Assembly: GCA_910586275.1 (NCBI GenBank)
Contig: CAJUIM010000007.1
Coordinates: 1 to 48,138 of the forward strand
Reading direction: 5' to 3'
Length of the DNA: 48,138 nt
Source: an uncultured Lachnospiraceae bacterium
GTDB lineage: Bacteria; Bacillota; Clostridia; Lachnospirales; Lachnospiraceae
The notes beneath the pieces are model-generated. The model did no database searches, was not told the DNA's origin, and saw nothing but the letters and a program-made list of their open reading frames with translations. This document shows, one piece after another, positions 34,781-42,597 of the stretch; the first letter of the stretch is position 1; each line of letters starts with the position of its first letter. A program made the translations under genes and the position numbers.

Positions 34781-35224
34781 CTATGACTGCCCCATTTCCA
34801 ACCCTTTCATTGCCATAGTTTTGCTGGCAGTAAAAGCAGTCGCATTGGCTTCATAAGCCCTGCTGGCATCAATCAGATTCGTCATTTCAGTTATAACGCT
34901 CACATTAGGATATGTAACATAGCCGTTTTCGTCCGCATCCGGATGGGAAGGATCATAAACCTGAATCATATCCGTCCATGTATCCTCCTGCACGCTGCTT
35001 ACTTTTACGCCATTCCCCGAATATCTGTCCGTGGCCTTATTCAGCACGCGGCTGAACGGAGTATGCGTGTTCTTTTCTTCAAAGACAACTACTTTCCTGC
35101 GGTACGGAGTCCCGTCCGTTCTGGTCGTATTCGCATTGGCAAGATTCTGCGAAATAATGTCCATACGGTATCTTTGGGCTGTCAGCCCCGATGAATTGAT
35201 ATTAAACGATGAAAAAATACCCAT
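34781..35224 (-). CDS. flgC: Flagellar basal-body rod protein FlgC
   Basis: This 147-aa rod protein has the N-terminal segment INSSGLTAQRYRMDIISQNL, ANANTTRTDGTPYRRKVVVF and a C-terminal helix with MTNLIDASRAYEANATAF, all typical of FlgC. GAGGGAG precedes ATG 35224 by seven bases. It is the second gene of the operon. Confidence 0.97.
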   Translation of the reverse strand: MGIFSSFNINSSGLTAQRYRMDIISQNLANANTTRTDGTPYRRKVVVFEEKNTHTPFSRVLNKATDRYSGNGVKVSSVQEDTWTDMIQVYDPSHPDADENGYVTYPNVSVITEMTNLIDASRAYEANATAFTASKTMAMKGLEMGQS

Positions 35225-35242
35225 AGCTACACTCCCTCACTG

Positions 35243-35632
35243 TTATTTCATGACAAGTTTCAGATTGCTGAATTCTTTATTGATGCTGTCTATCAGCCCG
35301 TTATATCTTAGCTGATTGGCTGCCAGTGTCACGTTCTCGGTTTCTATATCCACATTGTTCCCGTCCAGTCTGTAAGAATAGTTTGCAGAGTCGGTATATG
35401 TACGGGGATTCAGCCTATTGGTCTTTACATTGGCAATCCTGTCATCCATTGTCCTGTACCTGGAATGCTCCAATGCTTTCCGGAACTCCGATTCAAAATC
35501 CACATCCTGCCTCTTGTAGCCAGGCGTCGTGGCATTGGCAATATTATTTGAAATTACTTCATTGCGTATCCATGCCGCATCTGCCGCCTTGTCCAGTACG
35601 TTGATATAATTAAATGCGCTTGTATTAATCAT
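35243..35632 (-). CDS. flgB: Flagellar basal-body rod protein FlgB
   Basis: The 129-aa rod protein has SNNIANATTPGYKRQDVDFE and ends with LAANQLRYNGLIDSINKEF. As the first gene of the fla/che operon it has its own sigma-A-like promoter (35667-35694) just behind a terminator that insulates it from codY. This is the B. subtilis codY-flgB arrangement. Confidence 0.97.
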   Translation of the reverse strand: MINTSAFNYINVLDKAADAAWIRNEVISNNIANATTPGYKRQDVDFESEFRKALEHSRYRTMDDRIANVKTNRLNPRTYTDSANYSYRLDGNNVDIETENVTLAANQLRYNGLIDSINKEFSNLKLVMK

Positions 35633-35666
35633 CCTTCTACTCCTTCTCCTTTACCTATTCTATTAT

Positions 35667-35694
35667 ATTATAAATTATTTGTGTAAAAAGACAA
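35667..35694 (-). promoter_or_regulatory. Sigma-A-type promoter of the fla/che operon
   Basis: On the minus strand TTGTCT (35694-35689) and TATAAT (35672-35667) are separated by 16 bases. A second TATAAT overlaps five bases downstream (35667-35662). It lies between the codY terminator and flgB, about 30 bases before the flgB ATG. This would be the main entry for transcription of some 40 genes. CodY or other repressor sites could not be assigned by eye. Confidence 0.65.
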
Positions 35695-35704
35695 GATTTT
35701 TATT

Positions 35705-35737
35705 AAAAAAAGGATTTACGAATAATCCAATAAATCC
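35705..35737 (-). terminator. Rho-independent terminator after codY
   Basis: GGATTTA (35737-35731) pairs with TAAATCC (35718-35712) around a 12-base loop, followed immediately by seven T's on the minus strand. It starts 34 bases after the codY stop codon and ends ten bases before the flgB -35 box. Confidence 0.8.
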
Positions 35738-35771
35738 CTTTAATTTTTCAGACAATTTCCGTATTATCCGT

Positions 35772-36557
35772 TTATTTTTTATTTTCTTTCTTTAACTTTT
35801 CAATTTCATCGAACACCACATCGTTCAGCACTTTAATATAAGTTCCTTTCATGCCTGAGGAACGGGATTCTATCACCCCGGCACTTTCAAATTTTCTCAG
35901 GGCATTCACAATCACGGAACGTGTAATGCCTACCCGGTCAGCAATCTTGCTGGCCACAAGAATTCCTTCCATGCCGCCTAATTCGTCAAAAATATGGGTA
36001 ATGGCTTCCATTTCCGAAAAAGACAGCGTTCCGATGGCGGAACGTACCACTGCCAGCTTACGGCTCTCCTCCGCACTTTCCTCATTGACGGCACGCAGCA
36101 TCTCCAGCCCCACTACCGTGGTTCCGTATTCGCACAATATAATATCGTCAATCTCATATTGTGCATCGCATTTGTAAAGGAACAGCGTGCCAAGACGCTC
36201 TCCTGCTATCTCAATCGGCGTAATGATAGCCTGAAATTTCTTCACGTCAGTGCTTTCAAAACCCAATGTCTCCAAGTTCACGTTCTCTTTCGTAGATAAG
36301 ACCGCCAGCATTCTCTCATTCAGCATGGAATCAATAAATCCGCCGACCCGGTCTACAATCAGTTCGTTAATGGATTCCACTCCGTCCGCAACCCCGACGC
36401 CCAGCACTTTCCCTTTCTTGCTTATGACCAGCACATTAGAAACAAGGATGTCGCACAGCACCTTACAGATATCGCTGAAAACCACTTTGCTTGAATCATT
36501 ATTATGCAGCAATTTCCCTATCTTCCGTGTCTTATCCAGCAATTGTACGCTACTCAT
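35772..36557 (-). CDS. codY: GTP/branched-chain amino acid-sensing repressor CodY
   Basis: The 261-aa protein has an N-terminal GAF domain (about 1-155) and a C-terminal winged HTH with SKIADRVGITRSVIVNALRK and ESAGVIESRSSGMKGTYIKV, nearly identical to the CodY consensus. CodY represses nutrient-acquisition, and in Bacillus motility, genes when GTP and isoleucine/valine are plentiful. It has its own promoter (36637-36665) and GGAGG nine bases before the ATG. Confidence 0.98.
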   Translation of the reverse strand: MSSVQLLDKTRKIGKLLHNNDSSKVVFSDICKVLCDILVSNVLVISKKGKVLGVGVADGVESINELIVDRVGGFIDSMLNERMLAVLSTKENVNLETLGFESTDVKKFQAIITPIEIAGERLGTLFLYKCDAQYEIDDIILCEYGTTVVGLEMLRAVNEESAEESRKLAVVRSAIGTLSFSEMEAITHIFDELGGMEGILVASKIADRVGITRSVIVNALRKFESAGVIESRSSGMKGTYIKVLNDVVFDEIEKLKKENKK

Positions 36558-36636
36558 GCCTTTTTACCTCCGTCTGTCCTGACAGGTTCCCGCTTCCATA
36601 CGCGTCTGTCCGGCAATCCCCCCTACGAACGTTATT

Positions 36637-36665
36637 ATTGTATCATAGTGTTATTATAATAGCAA
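36637..36665 (-). promoter_or_regulatory. Sigma-A-type promoter of codY
   Basis: TTGCTA (36665-36660) and TACAAT (36642-36637) are spaced by 17 bases on the minus strand, giving a leader of about 75 nt before the codY ATG. The topA-codY gap is AT-rich here and I see no clear terminator after topA. Confidence 0.55.
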
Positions 36666-36766
36666 CGATTTAAAGGCAATTTTTTTATTTTTCGTTAAAT
36701 TCTCATACAATTCATTCCATATCTGTCCTTTTTTTCCATAATTTTCTCATATATTATGCAATATGC

Positions 36767-38851
36767 CTATGACGGCACTTGTTCCGGAACCGGCTTATTC
36801 ATTACATAACCGCAGGTTTCACCGGAGCAAACTAGCTTATTCCCTTTTTCTAACATAATGGAGCCGCATTCCGGACATTTCTGAACGGAAGGCTTCTGCC
36901 ACACCATAAAGTCACATTCCGGATTATCGATGCATCCGTAATACTTTCTCCCTTTCTTGCTCTTCTTCAGTACGATGTCCTTACCACATTTCGGACAGGC
37001 AATGCCGATTTTCTCATAATATGGCTTTGCATTCCGACAGTCCGGAAATCCCGGACAAGCCAGGAACCTTCCGTGGGGACCATATTTTATCACCATTCTC
37101 CTTCCGCAGTTCTCACATATCTCATCCGACAGTTCATCCTCTATTTTCACATGTTCCAGTTCCTGCTCGGCACTTTGCACAGCCTCGTCCAGATCCGGGT
37201 AAAAATTGGAAATGACTGTCTTCCAGTTCACGCTGCCTTCCTCTACCCCATCCAACAATGCTTCCAGATTTGCCGTAAAGTTCACATCCACAATGGTTGT
37301 GAAAGCCTCTTTCATAATATTATTGACTACCTCGCCAAGTTCAGTCACATAGAGGTTCTTATTCTCCTTCACCACATACCGCCTTGCCAATATGGTAGTA
37401 ATGGTGGGGGCATAAGTACTGGGCCGCCCAATTCCCTGTTCCTCCAATGCCCTTACCAAGGAAGCTTCCGTATAATGGGGGGCCGGCTGCGTGAAATGCT
37501 GCTTATAGTCATATTCTTCCAATGTCAGGCACATCCCCTGGTCAATCCCCTTGGCCATTGTGTTCGTCTCTTCTTTGTCCTCTTCCTGTGTATAGACGCT
37601 CATAAACCCGTCAAACAGGACTTTGGATGCCGCAACGGTGAAACGGTGAGCGGCGGCATCGATTTTCACCGATGTCGTCTCATACTTTGCCGGGTTCATC
37701 CGGCTCGCCGTAAATCTTTTCCAGATTAGCTGGTAAAGCCGGAACTGATCGCGTGAAAGCGATTCCTTCAGATCCTGCGGTGTGCGTGCAATGTCCGTGG
37801 GACGTATGGCTTCATGGGCATCCTGGATTTTTTGCGATGCCTTCTTCTCTTTTATCGTCTGCGCCGCATATTCTTCACCGTAATTACTTTTGATATATTC
37901 CCTCGCCATATTCTCCGCTTCTTCCGATACCCGTGTGGAATCGGTACGCAGATAAGTGATGACCCCTACGGTTCCGCTGCCTTTAATATCAATGCCTTCA
38001 TACAGCTGCTGTGCCAGACGCATCGTCTTCTGAGTGGAAAAATTAAGTACCTTGCTGGCCTCCTGCTGCAGTGTGGAGGTCGTAAACGGCAGCGGGGGCT
38101 TCTTTGTCCTCTCCCCCTTTTTCACTTCCGCCACTTCGTACCGAGCCCCTTCCAGTTCGGTCAGAATACGGTTCAGATCCTCTTTGGAGGAAATAACGGC
38201 TTTGCCGGCTTTCGTTCCGTAATACTTTGCCGCCACCGGCTTTTTCTCCCCCGGGATACGCAGCAAGGCATCCAAAGTCCAATATTCTTCGGGTATAAAT
38301 GCGTTAATTTCTTCTTCCCGGTCACAGATGATACGAAGTGCCACAGACTGTACCCGGCCGGCGCTCAGCCCCCTTTTTACCTTTGCCCACAGAAGAGGTG
38401 AAATGCGGTAACCTACCATGCGGTCCAGAATACGTCTCGCCTGTTGGGCATCTACCAAATCCATGTTAATCTCTCTGGCATTTTTCAGCGACTCCTTCAC
38501 CGCACTCTTTGTAATCTCATTAAAAGTAATCCGGTATACTTTCTTATCTTCCAGTTTCAGTGCTTTCATCAAATGCCAGGAAATCGCTTCCCCTTCACGG
38601 TCAGGGTCAGTTGCCAGATATATCTTTTCGGCTTTCTTCACCTCTTTGCGCAGATTCGCCAGAATATCGCCTTTTCCCCTAATGGTAATATACTTCGGTT
38701 CATAATCATGTTCCACATCCACGCCAAGCTGGCTCTTTGGCAAATCCCTTACATGGCCGTTGCTGGCAGCCACTTCATAATTGGCTCCCAGAAATTTTTT
38801 GATTGTTTTCACCTTTGCCGGTGATTCTACAATAACTAAATATTTCGCCAT
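36767..38851 (-). CDS. topA: DNA topoisomerase I (TopA)
   Basis: The 694-aa protein has an N-terminal TOPRIM domain (VESPAKVKTIKKFLG, DPDREGEAISWH), the type IA core with active-site Tyr300 in VITYLRTDSTR, and three C-terminal four-cysteine zinc ribbons (about residues 580-685). It relaxes negative supercoils. GGGG lies eight bases before the ATG. In B. subtilis trmFO, xerC/codV and clpQY lie between topA and codY; here the two genes are adjacent. Confidence 0.98.
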   Translation of the reverse strand: MAKYLVIVESPAKVKTIKKFLGANYEVAASNGHVRDLPKSQLGVDVEHDYEPKYITIRGKGDILANLRKEVKKAEKIYLATDPDREGEAISWHLMKALKLEDKKVYRITFNEITKSAVKESLKNAREINMDLVDAQQARRILDRMVGYRISPLLWAKVKRGLSAGRVQSVALRIICDREEEINAFIPEEYWTLDALLRIPGEKKPVAAKYYGTKAGKAVISSKEDLNRILTELEGARYEVAEVKKGERTKKPPLPFTTSTLQQEASKVLNFSTQKTMRLAQQLYEGIDIKGSGTVGVITYLRTDSTRVSEEAENMAREYIKSNYGEEYAAQTIKEKKASQKIQDAHEAIRPTDIARTPQDLKESLSRDQFRLYQLIWKRFTASRMNPAKYETTSVKIDAAAHRFTVAASKVLFDGFMSVYTQEEDKEETNTMAKGIDQGMCLTLEEYDYKQHFTQPAPHYTEASLVRALEEQGIGRPSTYAPTITTILARRYVVKENKNLYVTELGEVVNNIMKEAFTTIVDVNFTANLEALLDGVEEGSVNWKTVISNFYPDLDEAVQSAEQELEHVKIEDELSDEICENCGRRMVIKYGPHGRFLACPGFPDCRNAKPYYEKIGIACPKCGKDIVLKKSKKGRKYYGCIDNPECDFMVWQKPSVQKCPECGSIMLEKGNKLVCSGETCGYVMNKPVPEQVPS

Positions 38852-38983
38852 AATTATATCCCCTGTTCCTTCTGTCTTTCCGCAAGAGCATCTGTCGCTG
38901 ACGGATTTCTTCTATATTAATAGACATCCTAATTAACGGATCCGCTGTTACATTGCATAATTCGCCGCTGTCCACGAACCTAT

Positions 38984-39185
38984 ATCATTAAGTTACACTG
39001 CAGCCTGCTTCAGGAATGATTTTTTTGCTCGGCCCTTCCAAAAATGCCGGCACTTAGATGCCGTATTTCAGTGCCTTAGAGCGTATTTGAAAATTGCTTT
39101 CTGGCAATGTGCGTCTGCCGCCCAGCGAAAGAGTGTCCGAATAAAAATATCATTCCTGAAGCACGCTGCGGCTTAACTCAATGAT
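38984..39185. repeat. 202-bp MITE-like element with 49-bp imperfect inverted arms
   Basis: Arm 38984-39032 and the reverse complement of 39137-39185 agree at 41 of 49 positions, including an uninterrupted GCTTCAGGAATGAT block. The 104-bp centre holds smaller hairpins (CGGCA-N6-TGCCG; TTGC-N5-GCAA). There is no open reading frame of note and no clear target-site duplication. It fills most of the dprA-topA gap. It could be a non-autonomous transposon remnant or a structured RNA. The rest of the gap (38852-38983 and 39186-39302) shows nothing I can name; no clear topA promoter is visible. Confidence 0.7.
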
Positions 39186-39302
39186 GTTGATCCACGGAAA
39201 GCAGCCATTTTATTTGGAAATTTCAACACGCATCACTATACAATAAATTCTTAGTGCTTGCAAGTAATATTATGAAAAATTTAAAATATTTATTCACATT
39301 TT

Positions 39303-40442
39303 TCAATTCTCTCCCCTTTCCTTTTTCGCATATTGCCCCGGAGAAATCTGCTTTACTTTATTTTCCATGCACAGTTCCGTCAGTTCGCATATTATTTCCC
39401 TATACCCCATTCCCGACTCCTCCCGCAGCTGTTCCGTGCTCTTCGGATAATAATCCAAATAATGGAAAATGCCCGCTTTTTCCGCCTGTCCTGCCGTTTG
39501 TCCGCCCCCTTCCACGGACTGTCTGCCGGGCTTTTGCTTCCTGCCGGAGTCCGGTACCATTCCTGTCTCTTCCAGCATTTCTTCTATGGATATCAGAATC
39601 CCTGCCCCTTGTTTTATAAGCCGGTTACATCCCCTGCTCAGCGGATCCGTGAGCCGTCCCGGCACCACATAGACTTCCCGGCTCTGTTCCAAGGCCATAT
39701 CAGCCGTAATCAATGTGCCGCTTTTTTCCCTTGCCTCCACTATAAGCACCACATCCGACAGCCCGCTGATAATCCGGTTCCTCATAGGGAAAAAACCGGG
39801 CTTAGGCTGTGTCCCGGGAAGATATTCGGACAGTATGCCTCCCTTTGATTTCAATGCTTCATATAAATTTCTGTTTTCTTCCGGGTAACAGACATCCACC
39901 CCGCTGCCCAATACTGCATAGGAATTCCCTCCCGCCCGCAGTGCCGTCCATTGGGAAATGCCGTCAATCCCCCTTGCCATGCCGCTGATAACGGAAATCC
40001 CCTTCTCTGCCAGTGCTTCCGCTACTTTTCCCGCCATAGATCTGCCGTATTCCGAACACTCCCTGGCTCCGATCACGGCTACCGCAGGCTCCTGTTCCGA
40101 CGGCAGCTGCCCCCTTAGAAATATACCGAAAGGCGGATCCGGTATCTTCCTCAGTCGCTGCGGATAGTCCGGATGCAGATTGGATAGGTACCGGATGCCT
40201 GCCTTTCCAAGCTGCCGATATCTTTCCTCCACGGTTCCTGCCTCCCACTCTTCCTTTGCCTTCTTCAAAGCCTCCGCTTTTTTCTCCGGCAGAAATGCCT
40301 GCCATTCTTCCACAGCCATTTCATATACCGCTTTCGGCGAACCTGCCGCCTCCGTCAGTTCCCACCGGCTCTTCCGTCCCAATCCGTATACGTTCTCCAT
40401 CCAATAAGCATACGCCTGCTCCTGCTCCAAATTATATTCCAT
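39303..40442 (-). CDS. dprA: DNA-processing protein DprA (Smf)
   Basis: The 379-aa protein has a Rossmann-fold DprA core: GARECSEYGRSMA, ISGMARGIDGISQWTAL, GSGVDVCYPEENR and REKSGTLITADMALEQ. A C-terminal winged-helix-like domain (about 310-375) follows. DprA loads RecA on incoming single-stranded DNA during transformation. It is paired with comM, another transformation gene. AGGAG eight bases before the ATG lies exactly at the edge of the upstream 104-bp repeat array. Confidence 0.96.
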   Translation of the reverse strand: MEYNLEQEQAYAYWMENVYGLGRKSRWELTEAAGSPKAVYEMAVEEWQAFLPEKKAEALKKAKEEWEAGTVEERYRQLGKAGIRYLSNLHPDYPQRLRKIPDPPFGIFLRGQLPSEQEPAVAVIGARECSEYGRSMAGKVAEALAEKGISVISGMARGIDGISQWTALRAGGNSYAVLGSGVDVCYPEENRNLYEALKSKGGILSEYLPGTQPKPGFFPMRNRIISGLSDVVLIVEAREKSGTLITADMALEQSREVYVVPGRLTDPLSRGCNRLIKQGAGILISIEEMLEETGMVPDSGRKQKPGRQSVEGGGQTAGQAEKAGIFHYLDYYPKSTEQLREESGMGYREIICELTELCMENKVKQISPGQYAKKERGEN

Positions 40443-40460
40443 ACCTTATTCTCCTATATT

Positions 40461-40688
40461 CAGTTCCGCTACTGCACGACTAACTGCCCCTTTTCTCAGG
40501 AGTAATTCCGTCTGCTTTGCAGCCGGCATTCCTCCTGGGCACTTATTCGTGCCTCCGCTGTTTTCAGTTCCGCTGCCGCACGACTAACTGCCCCTTTTCT
40601 CAGGAGTAATCCCGTCTGCCTTGCAGCCGGCATTTCTCCTGGGCACTTATTCGTTCCTCCGCTGTTTTCAGTTCCGCTGCTGCACGAC
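40461..40688 (-). repeat. 104-bp tandem repeats derived from the comM 3' end
   Basis: Two full 104-bp units (40461-40564, 40565-40668) differ at six positions, and a third, diverging copy runs from 40669 into the comM 3' end. Each unit reproduces the last codons of comM through its stop, plus a spacer with GGAGG. Each full unit can encode the same 20-residue peptide from a GTG (40646 to 40584 and 40542 to 40480): MPRRNAGCKADGITPEKRGS, whose end resembles the ComM tail. All three base differences inside that frame are synonymous. I do not call these as genes. Confidence 0.85.
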
Positions 40689-42280
40689 TAACTGCCCCTT
40701 TTCTCAGGGCAAATTCCGTCTGCCCGGCAGCTGACTGCCTCTGCCAAATGTATTTTCTTTATTTCCACGCATCCGTCTAAATCCGCAATGGTGCGCGCCA
40801 CCCGCAGAATACGGTAATACGCCCGCGCACTTAGTTTCATCTTTCCGAAAACTTTCTTTAACAGCTGCTTTCCTTCCCTATCCGTTTCACAAAACCGGTC
40901 TGTTTCTTCCGGCGTAAGCAGCGCATTGAATTTGCCGCTCCCCCGTTCTTCCTGCATCTTCCTTGCCAGAAGGACTCTGGAACGAATGGATGCACTGGAT
41001 TCCCTTTCGTCCTCCGGCTTGCTTCTGCCAAAGGATAGTTCTTCCATACACAGTGCGGGAACCTCTGCAAAAATGTCAATGCGGTCCAATATAGGCCCGG
41101 ACAGACGGCTCTGATATTTCCTGATTGCATTCTCCGTACAGCGGCACCTCTCCATATCCGGATAATATCCGCAAGGGCATGGGTTCATGGCTCCTACCAG
41201 CATAAAATCAGCCGGATATTCATAGTTGCCGCCGATCCGGGCAATCTGTATCTTCTTCTCTTCCAAGGGCTGACGCAGCAGATTCAGCACATTGGAGCCA
41301 AATTCGGGCATCTCATCTAAAAAAAGAATGCCTTTATGTGCCAAACTGATAACTCCGGGTTTCGGATTCCTTCCGCCGCCGGAAAGAGCCTGCGCCGTAA
41401 CCGTATGATGGGGGCTTAAAAAGGGTCTTGTGAAAATCAAAGAATTTTTTCTGCTGAGAAGTCCTGATATGCTGTAGACGGAAGATACTTCCAGACTTTC
41501 TTCCTCGGTCAGTTCCGGTAATATACCGGGAATCCTTCTGGCGATCATAGTTTTTCCCGAGCCAGGAGGCCCGAACAGCAGCAAATTATGAAATCCGGCC
41601 GCTGCTATCTCCGCTGCCCGCTTGGCACCGGCCTGTCCCTTTACATCGGCGAAGTCCGGCTCTTTCTGCTCTTTCCTGCCATCATCCCGCCGCATCACCC
41701 ACACTCCTTTCCCTTCCTTTCTTCCCTCCCGTATTTTCGCTTCCCCCTGCGGCCTGCGGCTTTCTGTTATTCCCCCCCGCAGCAGTTCTATGACTTCCCC
41801 TAGGGAAGACACGCCTGTCACTTCTATCCCGGAGATCAATGCCCCCTCATTCTCATTTTCCCATGGCACAATGCAGCGTTTCATTCCGCTCTCCTTGGCT
41901 GCCCTCACCATAGGCAGTACTCCCCGTATTTCGTTCACTTCCCCGTCCAGACTCAGTTCTCCTGCAAACATGACCTTTTCCGTCCGTTCCTTCTCCACAT
42001 GCCCCAATGCCAGCAGAATCCCGACTGCCACAGGAAGGTCATAGCCTGTCCCTCCCTTCCTGATATCTGCCGGAGAAAGGTTCACCGTGATTTTCATGGG
42101 CGGAATGGCTATTCCCGCATTTTTTAATGCCACCCTCACCCGTTCTCCTGCTTCTTTTACCTCACTGCCCAGATATCCTACCATAAGGAAGCCCGGCAGC
42201 CCTTGGGAAACATCTACTTCCACATGAATAATAACCGCATCCATGCCGCATATTGCCGCTGTTAAAATTGTGCTGAACAT
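40688..42280 (-). CDS. comM: ComM/YifB Mg-chelatase-type AAA+ helicase
   Basis: The 530-aa protein has an N-terminal Lon-protease-like fold (LPGFLMVGYLGSEVKEAGER, TVNLSPADIRKGG), an AAA+ Mg-chelatase core with Walker A GPPGSGKT (237-244) and Walker B GILFLDEMPEF, and a C-terminal domain with the final HLAEAVSCR. In Vibrio/Haemophilus ComM promotes branch migration during transformation. A stretch of about 30 charged residues (180-210) precedes the ATPase. The last ~11 residues (ADGICPEKRGS) extend beyond the usual end and are shared with the downstream tandem repeats. AGGAGG precedes the ATG. Confidence 0.95.
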   Translation of the reverse strand: MFSTILTAAICGMDAVIIHVEVDVSQGLPGFLMVGYLGSEVKEAGERVRVALKNAGIAIPPMKITVNLSPADIRKGGTGYDLPVAVGILLALGHVEKERTEKVMFAGELSLDGEVNEIRGVLPMVRAAKESGMKRCIVPWENENEGALISGIEVTGVSSLGEVIELLRGGITESRRPQGEAKIREGRKEGKGVWVMRRDDGRKEQKEPDFADVKGQAGAKRAAEIAAAGFHNLLLFGPPGSGKTMIARRIPGILPELTEEESLEVSSVYSISGLLSRKNSLIFTRPFLSPHHTVTAQALSGGGRNPKPGVISLAHKGILFLDEMPEFGSNVLNLLRQPLEEKKIQIARIGGNYEYPADFMLVGAMNPCPCGYYPDMERCRCTENAIRKYQSRLSGPILDRIDIFAEVPALCMEELSFGRSKPEDERESSASIRSRVLLARKMQEERGSGKFNALLTPEETDRFCETDREGKQLLKKVFGKMKLSARAYYRILRVARTIADLDGCVEIKKIHLAEAVSCRADGICPEKRGS

Positions 42281-42597
42281 GTAACCTCCTGTCCCGGTAC
42301 TGCACTGCCAATACCAAATGCCGCAGAATCATATTCTTCCGCCTGCTTTTCCGTTTGTGGGATACTTTGGGAGAAACCCCTGACTGCCGGAATAAAATCC
42401 GGCCTATCATTCAGAATTTAAATATACCGAAGTTCTTTTCATAAACAATATTTTATCTCAAATATCATAGAAGCATTGCCGAAAACATAAAATTGAAATA
42501 GCAAAACCTCCGCCGAAAAAGACCGCTGTGCCTTGCAGGGATTCGGCTACTGCCGTAACCGTCCCCTGCTGCACATATAAGTATTCTGCCGAAATTC
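42281..42597 (-). other. Intergenic region ahead of comM with a small hairpin
   Basis: This 317-bp gap has no supported gene. It contains the candidate comM promoter (42421-42448) and, in the predicted leader, the hairpin GCCGGA-N6-TCCGGC at 42386-42403. It also has a weak stem-loop behind the upstream gene (GCCGAA...TTCGGC, about 42511-42547). I found no recognisable riboswitch. Confidence 0.5.
42421..42448 (-). promoter_or_regulatory. Possible sigma-A promoter for comM
   Basis: TTGTTT (42448-42443) and TATATT (42426-42421) are separated by 16 bases on the minus strand, leaving a leader of about 130 nt. The match is moderate. It is the best candidate in an AT-rich gap. Confidence 0.35.

Noticed and set aside
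40461..40688. 104-bp repeats as an IS or CRISPR remnant
   Set aside because: The units are tandem copies of the comM 3' end with no terminal repeats, transposase or spacers.
42386..42403. c-di-GMP or other riboswitch ahead of comM
   Set aside because: Only a simple six-base-pair hairpin is visible; none of the conserved riboswitch core motifs are seen.
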